In this document: positions 34,982 through 45,640 of the stretch, piece after piece
How positions within the stretch are numbered: the first letter of the stretch is position 1
Layout: every line of letters starts with the position of its first letter
NCBI RefSeq assembly: GCF_014898055.3
Contig: NW_023604295.1
Location: 97,727,591-97,791,590, forward strand
Length of the DNA: 64,000 nucleotides
From: Talpa occidentalis
Lineage: Eukaryota > Chordata > Mammalia > Eulipotyphla > Talpidae
Reading direction: 5' to 3'
Notes under the pieces: model-generated
Told to the model about the DNA's origin: nothing
The model's input: only the letters and a program-made list of their open reading frames with translations
Databases searched by the model: none
Translations under genes and position numbers: made by a program

Positions 34982-35052
<71 letters not shown>
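34928..35052 (+). repeat. (CT)n/(CCCTCT)n microsatellite
   Basis: About 125 bp of CT units with an internal block of CTCCCT hexanucleotide units, followed by roughly 66 bp of pure CT. Frames of poly-Ser/Leu across it are artefacts of the repeat. Polypyrimidine mirror symmetry of this length can adopt triplex (H-DNA) structure. Confidence 0.97.
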
Positions 35053-35056
<4 letters not shown>

Positions 35057-35372
35057 GTTGGTAATGGCAGCAATGGGGCACTATTTCTCTATCCTCTCTT
35101 TACAGTTTAAGAGATAGTTATCACTTTATTAGCAGTTACCTATCAACACACAAACTTCCAAATGCTCAGCACCTGCTTCCTTTAAAGAGGGAATCAAGTC
35201 AGAAGGTATCCAGTTCCCCCTCACAGAACTCACAATCCAAATGGGAAAGACTGACCCAACATCTTACATGAGGTCAGGATCATGGATGTGCCCTTGTGGA
35301 AGTCCTGTCTAGGTTCAGTGGCTAGGGAGGCTATTAATTCAGGCAGGTCCCAAAGAGAAGATGTCCTCTTCA
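35053..35372 (-). repeat. Probable L2 relic, minus orientation
   Basis: 35150-35260 resembles reversed L2: 'gctcagcacctgcttccttt', 'gttccccctcacagaactca', 'caatccaaatgggaaagact'. The identification is weak. Confidence 0.4.
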
Positions 35373-36480
35373 GATTTTTTTCTGACAGTCTTATTGAAAT
35401 ATAATTCATTTTTAAAAAGATTTATTTATTTACGCATATAAGAACTGAGGTGTAGGCCAGAGGTGCGGGGGGTGAGAGGATTCACCAGAGACAGAGTGGG
35501 GAATAGGACAGGCGGATTGAAATACACTGCTGAAGGGAGCAGTGGGCGAGAAAGAAGAGGTCTGCTGTACCATGTGGGTAGCTCCCCGGCCAGGAATTGA
35601 ACTTGTGCTGCAGTGGCTGCGGATAGCTTGATAGTGCTGAGACTTAATCCCTTGCACCACCAGGAAGCCCCTGAAATATAATTCATATATCCTACAACTC
35701 ACCAATGTGAAGAGTAAAATTCAGTGGTTTTTAGCATATTCGCAGAGTTGTATGACCATTACCACAATCAACTTTCTGACATTTCCATAACTCTGGAAAG
35801 AAACCATGTACCCACTAGTGGTCACTCACTGTTCCTCCTCCCCACTCCAGTTCTAGGCAACTTATCTACTTCCTGTCACTTTACTTTTGTCTATTTTGAA
35901 TGTTCGATACAAACAAAACATTGTGTGGTCTTATGTGACTGTCTTCTTTCACTTAGCCTAAAATTTCACTTAGCATCATGTTCCATGTTGTAACATTTAT
36001 CAGTGCTTGGTTCCTTTTTGTGGCTGAATAATGCTCCATTGTATGGATAAACCCCATTTTGTATCCATTCATCAGTTGATGAGGTTGTTTCTACTTTTTA
36101 GCTATTGTGGGAAGCACTGTTGTGAACATTTGAGTACCATTTCTCTTGGGTATATATGGTTAGAAATTGAATAGTTGGGTTATATGGTATTGCTGCATTT
36201 AGCATTTAGAGGTACTATCTCCAAAGTGGATGTACCACTTTATATATTCACCAGTCATGTAAGGGGGTTCCAGTTTTCCCACATTCTTAACAGCATTTAT
36301 TATCTGTCTTTTTGATACAACCATCTTTGTGGGTATGAAGAGGTATCTCCCGATTTTGATTTGTCCTTTCCTAATGACTTAATTATGTTGAGCATCTTAC
36401 CTTGTGCTTATTGGCCTGTGGGATGTCTTCTTTAGGACATTGTTCAGATTCTTTGCCCATTCTTAAATTTAGCGATTTCC
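35373..36480 (-). mobile_element. Old LINE-1 3' part, minus orientation, split by a SINE
   Basis: The reverse complement matches L1M-type 3' UTR and ORF2 C-terminus. Examples on the plus strand are 'tcttattgaaatataattca', 'ggctgaataatgctccattg', 'cattcatcagttgatgaggt', and 'gggtatgaagaggtatctcc'. No frame is intact. A SINE interrupts it at 35410-35671. Confidence 0.88.
35410..35671 (-). mobile_element. tRNA-derived T+ SINE, GGTTAAG subfamily, minus
   Basis: The reverse complement begins GGGGCTTCCTGGTGGTGCAA, then GGGATTAAGTCTCAGC, and has the GGGGAGCTACCCACATGG block typical of this subfamily. The duplication TGAAATATAATTCAT flanks it at 35395-35409 and 35672-35686 without mismatch. It lies inside the old L1. 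Confidence 0.95.
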
Positions 36481-38917
36481 CTGCTTCAGTTTTAACTCTT
36501 CCTTTATTAAATAGGTTAGCTTTCAATAACATTAGGATTTGTAAAAATTTTAATCTAGTCCTATCTATAAATATGCATTTTAACATGTTTCTCACTCCCA
36601 CATCTCAAATTGTACCATGTTGTTCACATTATTCCAAAATTGAGATGGAAAAAGTAATTCACTGGACAGCCAGAGGGGCAGTCACGAACTACTTGGAGGA
36701 CAAGTGTAAGCATATACCCTGCAAACAAGCATTCTTGATCACCCATTGCTCAACAGCCAGGCCTGCACTGGGCATGTGTAGGGGGTCACAGCCAGCCATC
36801 TTTCCTCCAGTTATGGCAGCATGTGGGACCCAGCCTGAGAGCATGGAGAGGTGGCACCACTTCTGGGGCCAGAGACCCACCTGGGCCCACGGGCACCAAA
36901 TTTAGAAGTGGCGTACATCTGCGGGGAACTTCCGTATGCCCCCAGGCTTTCGCCTACTCACCTATTTCATCATCCCCCCACAGTCACCCAGTCAGCCAAT
37001 GAATAGTTATATCCATGAGTCCAGATTACAGACTGTGCCCTGCTCAGTGTAAGAAACATTCTCTGAGCATCTGCTAGGTACGGGTTCTGACCAGATGCCT
37101 CAGCATTCCCCAAACCATTTCCTCACCTTAGTTAATTAGTTCTGGTGGAAGAAATGCAGTTTCTGTCCCCAGTGATCATCCCAGGAGGTTTGGGGCATAG
37201 TTAGAAGGTTTTGCTGAATCTGGATGTCCTAGAAGGCTTTCTAGAAGAATGATTTTATGTTGGCTCTTAATGGTTTATTAAAAGATTTTTTTGGCATCCC
37301 TAGACCAAGACTCAGCCAGTACATACCCCAGGAGGGGGGGAAACTATAGTGATGTGTTTGTAGCCAATAATGCTCATATAAATAAACATCTGTACTCTCG
37401 ATATTTTTTCTTCATTTGTTTTTAATTTTAAGGAATCTCGGTCAAAGAAAAATGACAAAACTCTCAATTTCAAGAAATCCCCCATTATAATCACTTCCTT
37501 TGCTTTGAATTTCATTCCACCCATCTCCAGACTTTAAACAGTACTGCTTCATGTTCACACATGGACTGTAGCTTTCTCAGAAGCAGGGACAACTTAGCAG
37601 GGATAAGACAGACTTCTGAGTGGGTAGGAGGTGTATGAAGCTTACACTCAGAGCAGAGTCTGGGGTGCAGAAAGGGTGGGGGCGCAGCTTTAAGGCTGAG
37701 CTGAACTGGCCAAGTTTAAGACCTGAGAGAATGAGGGAAGGCTCTTTAAGAGCAGGAGGTTTAAGAGCATCAAGGTTTACTCATTTGGGGCCCCCTCCAC
37801 ACAGAACCCTTGACAAAGTTAATGTTCAGTGCATGGTCATTGAATGCAACTAAAACATTTTGGATGGTCAAACACAACTGAACCATTTTGACAGAATGAT
37901 GGCCTTATTCTTAGATAACTTGGGGGAAGTTGAAAGGGCACCATCAAAATATTCTAAGAGATGAAAATGTGCAGCCTTCTGATACCTCTTCCCTGCCCTC
38001 TACCACAAAATGAAATGGAGCATGTAAGGCATCAATGGAGTTCTCCCTTGAATAAGGGTTTCTATTCTTCAGGCGAAGTGGCTCAACAGTGCGATGGCTG
38101 CTAGAGTTTAGGGATGTTAAGAAACGTTCCACAAGTGGACCTTGAATACATGGATGAGTGAAGAAAGGGAACAGAATTTTTAATATATTGGGTTAGGGCT
38201 CTTGTCTTAACAAACACAAAGCTTTAGGGGAGAATTCACTTTAATCCTTTGCAAATGGAAGATAAAGAACTTGTGCATCAAATAATCCAAAGAGGTGAAT
38301 AAATACCAACCTGTACAAATGGCTTGGTTCTGACAGCAGAAATGGTTCAATTCAAGTGATATCATCAGTTGAATTTTAGAAAATGTGCCCACAGTTTTTC
38401 TCTCTTTGTAAATGTATAGAAAATAATGCATACACCTGGTGTTCAGCAATAAATAATGCCATCAAGTCTACAGTGGCAAACAGAACCTGCTGACTTCAGA
38501 GGTGGCTGCACCAAAAAGCAATCGATGCTTTATCTTCAGAGGCCATGATTTAGACAAATCCCTCCTAAATCTTTGTTCCTAATGTTATATATGTAATTCT
38601 TTCTTAAAGTTTTCTTAAATTTTGTAAGTTTCAAGTACCACGAAACCTAGATCTGCCCTTATGTGATCCTGTCACTTCCTCTCATACCCCAGTCCTGATA
38701 CTCAGAGGAAAAAAAATATCCATTCTTCTGTATGTTTTCTCTGATATAGACCTTCGTCTTGCTAAGATGTTTATATGGCTAGTCTTTCATTTGTTTTAAG
38801 TTATTCATCAACTTCTATTACAAAAGATGAGGACTGAGCCCCCTGTTTCTCAACCTCTCTCCCACCATCCCCAGGTTCACCTGTCCTCCTCTAGAATCAC
38901 ATCACAATGAAATTACT
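36481..38917. other. Unique DNA, 2.4 kb without recognised elements
   Basis: No gene or assignable repeat. The 167-codon frame at 36402-36905 begins in L1 sequence and runs into unique DNA, so it is not a gene. A G-run (ggaggggggg) lies near 37331. Confidence 0.4.
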
Positions 38918-38936
38918 AAAATATGTACATTTCTAG

Positions 38937-39190
38937 GGCCTCCCCGGTGGCACAGCGATTGAGCGCTGAGTTGCAAAGCTGCCCGCAGCCTCTACAGTGC
39001 CGGTTCAATCCCCGGCCACCAGGTGAGGGTCCCACATCTTGCGCAGACCTCTCCTGCTGCCCGCTGCTCACCTCAGCAGTGTATTTCATCAGTCTGCCTG
39101 CTCTGCTCCCCGCTTTGGCGCTGGTGAATTCTCTCACCCTCCTGACTGTACCCAGTGCTTGTATAAATAAATAAATTTTTAAAATAAAAT
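38937..39190 (+). mobile_element. tRNA-derived T+ SINE
   Basis: Head GGCCTCCCCGGTGGCACAGC then GATTGAGCGCTGAG, B-box-like GGTTCAATCCC, tail GACTGTACCCAGTGCTTG and AAATAAATAAATTTTT. The 19-bp sequence AAAATATGTACATTTCTAG is repeated at 38918-38936 and 39191-39209 without mismatch. It belongs to the GACTGTACCC subfamily with the copies at 11119 and 27384. Confidence 0.95.
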
Positions 39191-39209
39191 AAAATATGTA
39201 CATTTCTAG

Positions 39210-39699
39210 AACCACATGAATAGTGTCCATGACAAATGGCATCATGTAATTACACTTATTTTATTGCACATTTTCATTTGTCCTGAAGTTGAAATTGCCC
39301 TACCTTTTCATTGGCTTGTTTTCTGAACATCAGTTACTGATTCATGCTAAACAGTTACCCCTTTGTGAAACAGCTTTCATTACAGTCGAACATGAGACAT
39401 AATCTCTGGGTGACAATATTTTCTGATAACGCATCTCCTGGATCCCCCCACCTTTCTGCTCTAGACTACAAAGTTGTCTTCTGCAGCTACTGTACAGCTG
39501 TCACCGATCTTTCAGTACCAATTTGCAAATTCCTTTCACCTTTCTTTGTGTTGGCTCCCGTGTCTCCTTAACCCTATGGTTTTTGGTTGTTGCTTTTGGT
39601 TTTGGTTGTTATTGTTGTTTGTGACTCCTTCATTTTTGTGTAGTGTACCATTAGTAAAAAAAAATGGTACAACAGAGATAATATTTTTATTCTTAACAA
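39210..39699. other. Unique DNA, nothing recognised
   Basis: No gene or repeat is assignable. A GTTTTTGGTTGTTGCTTTTG-type T/G-rich stretch lies at 39578-39620. Confidence 0.4.
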
Positions 39700-40760
39700 T
39701 TTGGCTACTCTAGAGAATTCTGGGTATTTCCCTTAAAGATTCTGAAGGATTGTTTCTTATTTGTTAGCAACCTGGGTTGCTGCTGAAAAGTCTGATACCA
39801 TTTTGAGTCTTATTTTATTTTATGCCTCTCTCTCTGTCCCCCTCTCTCTACCCTTCTTTCCTTCCCTCCCTTCCTCCCACCCTCCCAGGCTCTCTCAGAA
39901 AGGTTTTAGGATTTTTGTTCTATCTCTAGTACTTTGACCTTGGTGTGGGTCATTTTTTATCCACTCTGCTGGGCATGTGACAGCCCTTTCTATCTGAAAC
40001 TCAAGTCCCCCAGTTCTGGGAAATGCACTTTTATTACATCTGGTAATTTCTTCCCACCAATCTTTTCTGTCCTCTCTTTCTGGAACTCCTATTAGTTAGA
40101 TTTCAGCCTTGTAGACTGAATCCATAATCTTTTCCTTTCTGGGTTTTTTTTTTTTTTTTTGGTTCTATTTCCACTTTCTTGTTCTCTGTTCTGATACAGT
40201 TCCCCTGACTCCTGCATGGAGATTATAAAATAGGCAGCCCATGTTTTTGTGGGATCTGAGCAAAGGAAAGGGGTTGTCAATTATAGGCTTTGACTTAATT
40301 CTTCTGTTTTCAGTGCTGTCTGTAAAACCTCCTCTTCTGGGTTGGGAGTCCTGAGTTCATGATCTGCCTGGGAGAGTTTCTGCAGAAACTTCAACCACAG
40401 GCATCAAAGAAGAAGAGACCCAAGGGTCTACCTGCTACTTATACAGACTTGTGTTCTGTCTACCCACTCAAGTCTTGCCCTTTTCCTCACAATTACTGGA
40501 ACTTCAGCTCTGGGTGTGAACCAGTCAGGTCTTCACAACTCCCTGCTTCTATCACATGCTCCTCAGCTGGTCCCACCACCCACAGTCCATGTCCCCAAAT
40601 GTGTCACTTTCTCTTACCCACTGTCATCTTAGTTCCTATTTTCTTTATCTTGGCAGATTTATATAATTCTATTCTTATTTTCTGCCATTTTATTAGTTTC
40701 GCAGGAGGGAGTAAGAACAAATACATGTGCGCAAACTACCTTGTTTAATTCAGTCTCTAC
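39700..40760 (-). mobile_element. Possible old LINE-1 3' UTR, orientation uncertain
   Basis: Text such as 'ctctctttctggaactccta', 'ttagttagatttcagccttg' and the late 'gtttcgcaggagggagtaag' resembles a long pyrimidine-rich 3' UTR seen, reversed, in old L1M families. No ORF2 text is visible to anchor it. It includes CT-rich DNA at 39826-39894 and a T run at about 40144-40160. Confidence 0.4.
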
Positions 40761-41592
40761 TTTTATATCCTCCTTGGTTTCAAAAATTGCAATTTTATAT
40801 CATTTCATACCAAAGATAGCTTTGATTTATGTTTTACAATTTAAATGCCTAATCTCTTACTTTTGATAGTTTAACATATTTTCAAGAATCTTAAGAACTT
40901 CTAGGAATTTCAAGGAAGGATTCGTTCACTCCACCCGAAACTCTATATGTTCCTCTTAGGATCCAATCACTAAGCATTCAGTGGGAGTTACAGAATTATT
41001 CCACATCATTAAATTAGATACTCAGATCTCTGCAAGATCTATGGTGGCAGCATTCACAGAAGGTCAAACAGTGGTTAAAGAAGACACCTTCAGATGGCCT
41101 GGACAGGAGGTGGGAGAGAGGAAGGTGAGGCAGGGCCTAAGAGGCACATGATGGTTCCTTTCATCTGTCATCACCCTAATTTCACTATTGCATCATTGAC
41201 TGGGTCAGTCATACCTGTGGCATTAAGGTGAGTCACAGAGCCCACCTGAACCTGGTTTCTCCAACAAGACATAAAGGGAAGAAGTGAGCCACCCTTCCTC
41301 AGAAAGACACTGGAGAAGTGATTTGAAATGATAAATCTGAAAGTTCTTGGAAAATAAAAGAGCTATATAAATGTACAGTGTCATTATCAGATCTGTGGCT
41401 CAGGCAAGTCCTATCTTAACTCATTGTAACATTATTGGGCAAGAACATTACAGTAATCTATTGTGGGGTTAGAAATATCCCTAGGACATGATAAATATCT
41501 AGTACCTGTGAAGAATGATGCACTCATTAAGGAAATTAAAGCCCAAGGCATCCAAGGTTGACTGAAGAGATCTGCTCCATTCCTCTCTTCTT
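40761..41592. other. Unique DNA with a possible MIR end
   Basis: 41300-41380 carries MIR-like 'aaaataaaagagctatataa' text. The remainder is unclassified. Confidence 0.35.
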
Positions 41593-41605
41593 TGGCTCTG
41601 GAGAT

Positions 41606-41855
41606 TTATTTATTTATGCATACCAGAACTGGGGTACAGGCCAGAGGTGTGGGGGGTGAGAGATTCACCAGAGACAGAGTGGAAGCAGAACAGGCAGACT
41701 CACTGAAATACACTGCTGAGGGGAGTGATGGGCAAGTCAGGAGAGGTCTGCTTTGCCATGAACGTAGCTCCCTGGTCAGGGATCAAACTCATGCTGAGTG
41801 CCTGCAGATAGCTTCATAGGTTGTGTCTTAACCCCTTGCACCACCAGGGAGGCCC
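41606..41855 (-). mobile_element. tRNA-derived T+ SINE, GGTTAAG subfamily, minus
   Basis: The reverse complement begins GGGCCTCCCTGGTGGTGCAA then GGGGTTAAGACACAAC, with a CAGGGAGCTACG block, and ends GGCCTGTACCCCAGTTCTGG before a T/A-rich tail. Flanks TGGCTCTGGAGAT (41593-41605) and TGGCCCCGGAGAT (41856-41868) match at 11 of 13 positions, a mildly diverged duplication. Confidence 0.93.
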
Positions 41856-41899
41856 TGGCCCCGGAGATCTTCAAGAACATGCATTAATATGGCGGCATC

Positions 41900-42060
41900 C
41901 CAAAATGGAGGCATTCTGGCGTTCTGAGTTAACAGGAGGAAGCTAGTCCTTAATCACCCATAACAGATGAAAAAATACTCTTGTTCTGCTAAACCACTGA
42001 GATTTGGGGGTTGGTTTGTTACCACAATATAGCCTAACCTATGCTATCTAAGAAATTTGA
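41900..42060 (+). repeat. Ancient LTR-like terminus
   Basis: 'ctaaaccactgagatttggg', 'ggttggtttgttaccacaat' and 'atagcctaacctatgctatc' resemble the 3' terminus of old MaLR/ERV LTRs. The 5' part is too worn to name. Confidence 0.5.
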
Positions 42061-42099
42061 ATAAGAGCTGCTATCCCCACACGAGTGTCTGGAGAGAAG

Positions 42100-42165
42100 T
42101 ATATGAAGAGAGGAGAGGAGGGGAAAGGAAGGGAGGAGAAGAAAGGAGAGACAAGAGAGGATAAT
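42100..42165 (+). repeat. Purine-rich GAGG/GGAA tract
   Basis: About 60 bases of nearly pure A/G with GAGGAGAGGAGGGG and GGAAGGGAGGAG units. Confidence 0.85.
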
Positions 42166-42714
42166 TCAGATACAAAGTTCCTTCCCTCTTGTCTGGAGGT
42201 AGAACTAAGAGAAGAAATGGACCTTTGGATTAGGCTTCATTAAACATTCAAAGGGAAATAAGTAGGAAGCTGCAGGGCTAGAAGCAGTTCACCTCCCAAA
42301 ACATTAAATCATCCTCAACTTCTGTGTGGATCAGGCACAGGATGCCTTCAGTCTTCTGGTCAACCTTCATGTGTCAGGTCCAAGATGCCTTCTCTTAGAC
42401 CTATGTGGAAACCACCCTTTTGTGGGTCCTCTCCTGCCTAACCTGCCTCAGAGGGGAAGGAGGTTCTTTAACTATGATGCCCCAATTATAGAGACCCTGT
42501 CCCCAGTCAGCAGCATAGGATCTTCTTTTAACAAGGGACCTCCCTTCAGAATTTGCTTCTCAAACTACCATCTCCTAACCTTAGTCTGTGCCACAGGAAC
42601 AGATGCCAGAGAATGACTTCACCTTATAACCCCCTCAGTAATGTCAAAACACAAATAGACCTCTGTCCAACTAAAATCACAAACTTTGAGAACTAGATGT
42701 CCTGTAGACATCAT
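42166..42714. other. Unique DNA, nothing recognised
   Basis: The 96-codon plus frame at 42326-42616 has no recognised domain. No repeat family could be named. Confidence 0.4.
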
Positions 42715-42731
42715 ATATTTCAGTAATTCTT

Positions 42732-43736
42732 TTTTTTAAATAATAAATTTTATTTTTATATTCCCCATACAATTGCAACCCCCCCATTCTGATCTAAATC
42801 CCTCCCCTCCCGCCCTCACCCCCCCAAAAGTGCCTCTGTTTCATAGTTTTTTGTTGATTCTGATTTTCACTTTCTTATAGTTATTCATTTTCCTGGTCCC
42901 TTATTTAAGTTTTCTAGATACCTGCTATAAGTGAGACCATCCGGTATTTTTCTTTTTCTTTTTGGCTTATTTTGCTGAGCATGATCCCTTCCAGTGCCAT
43001 CCATGTTGCTGCAAATTGCATGTGTTTATCTTTTTTGAATGCTGAGTAATATTCCATGGTGTATATGTACCACATCTTCTTGATCCAGTCATCTATTTTT
43101 GGACATTTGGGTTGTTTCCAAAGCTTAGCTATTGTAAACAGTGCTGCTATAAACATAGAGGTGCAGGTGCTCTTTGGAATTGATGTTTCTGTGTCCTTTG
43201 GGTAAATACCTAGGAGTGGAATTGCTGGATCATATGGAAGCTCTATGTTTAGTAGGTCCAGAAATCTCCACACAGCTCTCCATAGTGGTTGGACCAGTTT
43301 GCACTCCCACCAACAGTGCAGGAGAGTTCCTTTTTCTCCACAACCTCACCAACATTTGTTGTTGCTAGTTTTTTTAATATGTGCCATTCTCACTGGTGTA
43401 AGATGGTATCTCATGGTAGTTTTGATTTTCATTTCCCTGATTACAAGTGATGTTGAACATTTTTTCATATGCCTCTTGGCCATTTGCATTTCTTCTTCAG
43501 AGAAGTTTCTTTTTAGCTCTTCTGCCCATTTTTTGACTGGATTATTTTCTTTGTTGTTGTTGAGTCTCATCAGCTCTTTGCAGATTTTTGTGATCAGTCC
43601 TTTATCATTAGTGTTGGGTGCAAAAATGTTCTCCCAGTTGGTGGGGTTTCTCTTTGTTTTTGTTATTGTCTCTTTTGCTGTGCAGAAGCTCTTTAATTTG
43701 ATGTAGCCCCAGCTGTTTATCTTTGCCTTCACTATC
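42732..43736 (-). mobile_element. Well-preserved 5'-truncated LINE-1
   Basis: The reverse complement runs from ORF2 C-terminal coding sequence into a 3' UTR with G-rich tract, then GGGGTTGCAATTGTATGGGG, AATATAAAAATAAAA and a poly(A) tail. A perfect 17-bp duplication, ATATTTCAGTAATTCTT, flanks it at 42715-42731 and 43737-43753. That fixes both ends and marks insertion by target-primed reverse transcription. Its sharp ends and long frames make it one of the youngest L1s here. Confidence 0.97.
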
Positions 43737-43738
43737 AT
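42914..43738 (-). pseudogene. L1 ORF2 C-terminal fragment
   Basis: Two overlapping minus frames hold the ORF2 C-terminus. The upstream frame (43738-43346) reads [19 protein letters not shown], then [20 protein letters not shown] and [20 protein letters not shown]. The downstream frame (43273-42914) reads [19 protein letters not shown], then KLWKQPKCPKIDDWIKKMW, IYTMEYYSAFKKD, and ends MVSLIAGI, the usual ORF2 end region. A frameshift separates them between 43273 and 43346. No endonuclease or RT domain remains. Confidence 0.93.
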
Positions 43739-43753
43739 ATTTCAGTAATTCTT

Positions 43754-44884
43754 AATAATTTTTGAGTCCTGTGATCCTGCAAGGATCCAATGAAATTAGA
43801 AAAACTACAAATAGACATAATAGCAACAAAATGTTGAGTGTAGATGTCCTCAATGGCTCCAGGATTGTCAGCAAAACACAATGCTAAGGGACAAAGTCAC
43901 TGTGCACCCCGCATTCTAGAGCCACACACCCCAATCCACCACAGGGCTTAGGGAGAAAGGGAAGAACCACCCCAAGTCACCTTGCCCTTTACTAAGCTAT
44001 CTAAGATAGGTGAGGAGGGATGTTCAAAGGAGAATGGAGGTGGGTGGGGAGAAGGACCGCATCTTTTGCCACACACAGGCAATTCTGTCTCTTCATCAAA
44101 GAGATGAAGGCATGGAGACCAAGGAGTCTACAGGAGGGGAGGGCTGGCATCGCACATCCAGGAAAGACTTGGGAGGGGAGCATCCACAGGTCCCTTGGTG
44201 CTGATGTTGGATGGAGCAGAGGCTGGGGATTTATTTGGGAAAACTTAACATGTGCACTTTGGGGTGTATGTCTGAACAGCCAGTGCCACTTGCTTCTCTG
44301 TTAAAAATGTCTGACGGTGGGAGGCTAGCTGTAGCAGCCCAGGGCAGCACAGGTCCTGGTGAAGAGGGCCCAGCACCACTGCTCTCAGGTATGCCTTGTG
44401 TTAGAGGATCCCTCCTCCTCATGGCTCTGGGAAGAGCACTGAGGTGAGAAGCGCTTATGGAAGCCCCATCCTGTCCCCTGACCAGTGGCCCAAGTGATAC
44501 AATGTTCCCTGTCCCATCCAGAAAAGTATTAGCAACCTGGACCCTGGAGAAATGAAGGAAATACTGGATGTCCCTTGAGGAAGAAGGAACACTAGGGGAA
44601 GCTGGAAAACTGTCCCCAAAGGTCAAGTGCATCACAAAGTGGGCATCCCCATATCAACCACCATTCAGAGTCAGGACCTCAGGACCCCACCTCCCTCTTA
44701 ACCAGTTACCAGAGTAAGGGAAATCTGCTCCCTCATTTCCTCCTCCTTGGCCTTGGCCTTGGCTCCACAGGATATAGGGGAGTAGGAATCTGTAGTGCCA
44801 ACTCTATACCCCATACTCTGAGGTGCCAAGCTGGAAACCAAACCACACCTGCATCCTTTCTACAAGTCCCTAAATTTCCTACTG
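43754..44884. other. Unique DNA, overlapping chance frames
   Basis: 44000-44640 has overlapping frames (64-134 codons) on both strands with no recognised domain. No repeat family could be named. Confidence 0.4.
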
Positions 44885-45225
44885 TCTTAGTTGGCTCAGG
44901 CTGCTGTAACAAAAGGCGTCAGACCGGGTGGCTTATGCACAGCAGAAATTAATTTCTCAAAGGTCTGGAGGCTGCAAGTCTGAGATCAGGGTGCTGCATG
45001 ACCAGGTGAGAACGCTTTTCCTGGCTGCAACCTTCTCTGTATCTGCACATGGTGGAAGGGGTAAGGGAGCTATTTGGGTTCCTGTTATAAGGCACTAATT
45101 CCAGGCATGAAGGCTCCAACCTCAAGAAGCCCCTTCCAAAGACTCTGAAGACTAGTCCCATCATCCTCAGGGGTTAGGATTTCAACATAGGAATTTGGGG
45201 AACACAAACATTCAGACCTTGCACA
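44885..45225 (-). mobile_element. Ancient retrotransposon LTR/3' UTR-like relic
   Basis: 'cttagttggctcaggctgct', 'gtaacaaaaggcgtcagacc', 'ctggaggctgcaagtctgag', 'ggttaggatttcaacatagg' and 'acacaaacattcagacctt' match a widespread mammalian repeat usually met in this reversed reading. I cannot decide between a MaLR-type LTR and an L1M 3' UTR from memory. Confidence 0.65.
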
Positions 45226-45494
45226 TGGGTAAAATCTTCACTTGGGGGAGAAGGGAGGGATTGAAATGGAGTTTCAGGATAAAGTTTAATTGGACCCAAC
45301 TTCCAATAACTGAAAGTGACAGGAAAGTGGTAGAATCTGCCTGAGACACTGCTAAGGGTAGAAAAAAGTAAACATATTCAGTTGAAGGCAATGATTAGAG
45401 AAATATGAAATCATCTCATGTTTATGCCCCCAGTGAGTTTAGACTCTCCAATAAACCACACATCTCCAATAAATCACGTGTGCATCTAAAAGTA

Positions 45495-45637
45495 ATATCA
45501 AAATCAACAAATAACTATGAACAAGAGACACTCTATGTGGGGTAGGGGCAGGGAAAGGAGGGCTTGGGGTAAAAATAAGGGGGTTGTAATTGTATGGGGA
45601 ATATAAAAATAAAAATAAAATAAATAAATAAATAAAA
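45495..45637 (+). mobile_element. Very short LINE-1 3' UTR insertion
   Basis: Only about 140 bp: 'atcaaaatcaacaaataact', 'agagacactct', a degraded G-rich tract, GGGGGTTGTAATTGTATGGG, AATATAAAAATAAAAAT and AATAAATAAATAAA. It is the extreme 3' end of the same L1 family as 42732-43736 and 54357-54753. No convincing target-site duplication was found. Confidence 0.9.
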
Positions 45638-45640
45638 GTT

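Noticed and set aside
34805..35110. Ser/Leu-rich frames of 85-101 codons.
   Set aside because: They are produced by the CT microsatellite.
36402..36905. A 167-codon plus frame.
   Set aside because: It starts in an antisense L1 and continues into unique DNA; no domain is visible.
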